Positions 61,999-64,000 of a stretch of DNA of 64,000 bases are shown here, one piece after another. The stretch is taken from contig CP151667.1 in assembly GCA_038400315.1 (NCBI GenBank), forward strand, positions 1,685,174 through 1,749,173, given 5' to 3'. The translations under genes were made by a program, and so were the position numbers. Position 1 is the stretch's first letter. Each line of letters begins with the position of its first letter. The notes beneath the pieces were generated by a model. It had not been told where the DNA came from. It saw only the letters and a list, made by a program, of their open reading frames with translations, and did not search any database. The DNA comes from Isosphaeraceae bacterium EP7 (lineage in GTDB: Bacteria; Planctomycetota; Planctomycetia; Isosphaerales; Isosphaeraceae).

Positions 61999-62821
61999 AG
62001 CCGATCCCCAGGCTCCCCGTCGCGATGGCGGCGGCAATCAGCAGCAGCGACCCCTGCGGCCACTGTCCGTCCGAGATGATCCCTTGAAACAGGCGGATGA
62101 ACGGGAACGCGGGGTTGATCCAGAATTTCCAGGCCTGCCCCGCACCCATCGTCCGCTCGTCATAAATGATCGGCGTGGCGAAGTACCACGCCTGCAGCAC
62201 CACGCTCACCAGGTGGCCGCAGTCGCGGTAGAACGTGTTCATCGTCGCGACGATCAATCCCAATCCCAGCGTGAAGGCCGCCCAGAGCAGGACCACCAAG
62301 GGAAGCATCAGCATCGGCAGGTGAAACTGCGCCCCCATCGGCTTCAGCATCAGGAACAGGGCGACCATCGACAGCACGAATGTCGTCAGGCTGATCAGCA
62401 CACGCGTCAGCGGGAAAATCAGTTTGGGAAGGTAGATTTTGCGGATCAAGGATTCATTGACGATGATGCACAACGAGCACTCGGACAGGCTTGCCGACAG
62501 GAACATCCACGGGACCATCCCCGAGAAGAGATAGATCGCGTAGCTCCACATCGACTTTTCCGACATCATCTGGCCGAAGACCAGCGTCAGCGTCGTCATC
62601 ATCAGGATCGGGTTGAGCAGGGTCCAGAAGAACCCCAGCACCGACCGCTGATAGCGGATCTTCAGGTCCTGCGACACCATGTTCTGCACGACCGGCCAGA
62701 ACCGGGTCAGCTCACGGCGATCCTTGGCGATCGTCACGAGCCAGCGCAGGTGTCCCTTCGACGCCGGCGGCGAAGGGAAAAACTCGGTATGCGGAACGGT
62801 GGCGGCCGTGCGGCTGTTCAT
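61952..62821 (-). CDS. Polysaccharide ABC exporter permease (Wzm/TagG-like, ABC-2 type)
   Basis: This 289-residue permease has the ABC-2 fold: the cytoplasmic start LTRFWPVVQNMVSQDLKIRYQRSVLGFFWTLLNPILMMTTL is a signature of TagG/Wzm/RfbA permeases, followed by helices about IYLFSGMVPWMFLSASL, LISLTTFVLSMVALFLML, LPLVVLLWAAFTLGLGLIVA, the gate WYFATPIIYDER and LLLIAAAIATGSLGIGYAAF. It exports a lipid-linked polysaccharide with the ATPase downstream. No glycan-specific tailoring gene is adjacent; the glycosyltransferase island is 4.4 kb further along the same strand. Confidence 0.93.
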   Translation of the reverse strand: MNSRTAATVPHTEFFPSPPASKGHLRWLVTIAKDRRELTRFWPVVQNMVSQDLKIRYQRSVLGFFWTLLNPILMMTTLTLVFGQMMSEKSMWSYAIYLFSGMVPWMFLSASLSECSLCIIVNESLIRKIYLPKLIFPLTRVLISLTTFVLSMVALFLMLKPMGAQFHLPMLMLPLVVLLWAAFTLGLGLIVATMNTFYRDCGHLVSVVLQAWYFATPIIYDERTMGAGQAWKFWINPAFPFIRLFQGIISDGQWPQGSLLLIAAAIATGSLGIGYAAFKCNEDKMVFRL

Positions 62822-62973
62822 CGTTCGGGCTCGTCCCTGATATTCGCCGCGATTCCATTCGCGGGCGGGTCGTCATGACCCGGCCAACGGCGGCATCCTA
62901 TGCCAGGTCCGCCGTGGGCGGAAGACCAAACGCGGGGGGCTTCGGCCACCCCGCCCAACGATGGTTTTCGGGC

Positions 62974-64000
62974 TCAGTCGCTCTCGGGGTGACGATCAAG
63001 CGAACGCACCGCGACCCGGCCAGCCATCCTGACCTTCTGGTCGGTCGAAAGCTTCTTGAGGTACGAGCCCTTCAACGCGGACAGCCAGCGGATCTCTCGA
63101 CCGTCGTAGCTGATCTTCACGTGAGTCAACACAGGGGCGGGTGTGGCAAGCGCCCGACCGATTCCGGGGCCGACCTCGGCATTGGAGAAGATCGGGTTGT
63201 AGGCCAGGCCCATCGCCGCGGCGAAGGCGGCGTAGTCGATGTGAGCCAGCTCGGTGGCCGTCGTCCTGCGATAGACCGGCTCCTGGAGCATCTGCATGTA
63301 GTGGTATGCGCCGTCTTCCAGCACGAAGAACTTGACCGGCAGACCGGCCCGCGCGGCGGTCGACATCTCCATGCCCGACATCAAGAAACAGCCGTCGCCC
63401 GTCACGCAGACGACCCGGCTGCCGGGGCTGACCCGCTGCGCCGCGATCGACGCGGGGATTGCCCAGCCCATGCTCTGGTTGTTGGCGGGCGCGAAGTAAC
63501 GGCGGGGGCCGGGAAGCTCGATCGCCTCGCTGGCCCAGTGCGTCGAGGCCGTCACGTCGACGAAGAATAGCTCGTCGGGCCCGAGCGCATCACGCAGGCT
63601 CGAAAGCAGATACATCGGGTCGACGCACGGGTCGATCTGCGGCTGGCGGTAGTTGCAGCGGTCGACCGTCCGCGCCGCTTTGATCTTCTGCCAGAGCGGC
63701 GGGCAAGCGGGCCTGGCAACCGAGGCCCCATCGGCCAGCAGCCGGTCCAGGAACAGGGGGGCATCGGCGTTCACCGCGACGTTCGCCGGGAAGTTCCGGT
63801 TCAGGTTGTGCGGGTTGGCGTCCACGTGGATGAGCGGCTTGATCGGCAGCGAGTAGTTGGCCGTCGAGACCTCGCTGAACCGCACGCCGACCGCCAGGAC
63901 CAGATCAACATCCTTGAAGGCCGCCTCGGCCGCCGGCGTACCCTGCTTGCCGTAACCCCATCCCACGGCCAGCCGATGATGGTCGGCGATGACCCCCTTG
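62974..64000 (-). CDS. TPP-dependent enzyme (acetolactate synthase-like), 5' end outside window
   Basis: The frame is open from the right edge to the stop at 62974 (342 codons seen). It contains the central FAD/linker-like domain (DLVLAVGVRFSEVSTANYSLPIKPLIHVDANP) and the C-terminal TPP domain (RRYFAPANNQSMGWAIPASIAAQ and the VTGDGCF motif at 63386-63406). In the TPP motif GDG-x26-NN the two Asn are replaced by Glu-Asp (VLEDGAYHYM). This suggests a catabolic or biosynthetic lyase/decarboxylase rather than a canonical acetolactate synthase. The N-terminal PYR domain lies outside. Gene partners cannot be seen; the exporter follows on the same strand after 152 bp. Confidence 0.82.
   Translation of the reverse strand, partial: KGVIADHHRLAVGWGYGKQGTPAAEAAFKDVDLVLAVGVRFSEVSTANYSLPIKPLIHVDANPHNLNRNFPANVAVNADAPLFLDRLLADGASVARPACPPLWQKIKAARTVDRCNYRQPQIDPCVDPMYLLSSLRDALGPDELFFVDVTASTHWASEAIELPGPRRYFAPANNQSMGWAIPASIAAQRVSPGSRVVCVTGDGCFLMSGMEMSTAARAGLPVKFFVLEDGAYHYMQMLQEPVYRRTTATELAHIDYAAFAAAMGLAYNPIFSNAEVGPGIGRALATPAPVLTHVKISYDGREIRWLSALKGSYLKKLSTDQKVRMAGRVAVRSLDRHPESD

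Overview
The window is high-GC, densely coding DNA from a planctomycete, most likely of the Isosphaeraceae/Gemmatales side. Supporting signs seen here are a DUF1559 prepilin-like protein, a PVC-type dehydrogenase with a c-type haem CxxCH site, a BlaI-family regulator, a PEP-CTERM protein, FloA-type flotillin next to NfeD, and many HEAT/TPR proteins. The family-level placement is inference from gene content; no rRNA or tRNA gene is present to confirm it.

Layout. 0-8.3 kb: a truncated gene at the left edge, an acyltransferase, a BlaI regulator with a visible promoter and two operators followed by two small envelope proteins, an RlmI-like methyltransferase, a receiver protein divergent from an ECF-like sigma factor, an MBL hydrolase, a DUF1559 protein and a conserved-looking unknown. 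9-30 kb: secreted or membrane proteins, namely a Tat-exported DUF3500 protein, a 1541-residue ceramidase/dehydrogenase/HEAT/cytochrome fusion, a HEAT protein, an EEP nuclease/phosphatase, an M1 peptidase fused to a beta-barrel, a FabF-like ketosynthase, an aspartate-type aminotransferase, a lipoprotein and a 1546-residue TPR protein. 30-36 kb: a thioredoxin-YHS protein, a 980-bp gene-free stretch with a good promoter, the rny-ymdB pair, a phosphotransferase and a PlsC acyltransferase. 36-43.5 kb: a PEP-CTERM metalloprotease-like protein, a FAH-family enzyme, an acyl carrier protein paired with an LpxL-like acyltransferase, a membrane-anchored dual-specificity phosphatase and a LysN-type aminotransferase.

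43.7-49.2 kb is a coherent envelope cluster on the + strand: LptF-like permease, an 89-residue truncated copy of the LptG-like N-terminus, the full LptG-like permease, NfeD, FloA and a membrane protein. 49.2-59.1 kb holds prpB- and prpD-type genes (2-methylcitrate cycle) on the - strand, separated by a 7-kb glycosyltransferase/FkbM-methyltransferase island with its own terminators. 59.1-64 kb continues with an alpha/beta hydrolase, a Wzm/Wzt-type polysaccharide ABC exporter and a TPP-dependent enzyme that runs off the right edge.

The common theme is envelope and surface biology: lipid acylation (ACP, LpxL-like, PlsC), outer-membrane lipid transport (Lpt permeases), membrane microdomains (FloA/NfeD), surface polysaccharide synthesis and export, and large secreted enzymes. 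The features most worth a second look are the tandem partial duplication in the Lpt/flotillin cluster, the M1 peptidase-barrel fusion, the BlaI promoter with two AGAC-N5-GTCT operators, the ACP-acyltransferase pair lacking the expected catalytic acid, and the long leader upstream of rny. I see no CRISPR array, prophage, transposase, rRNA or tRNA in the window.
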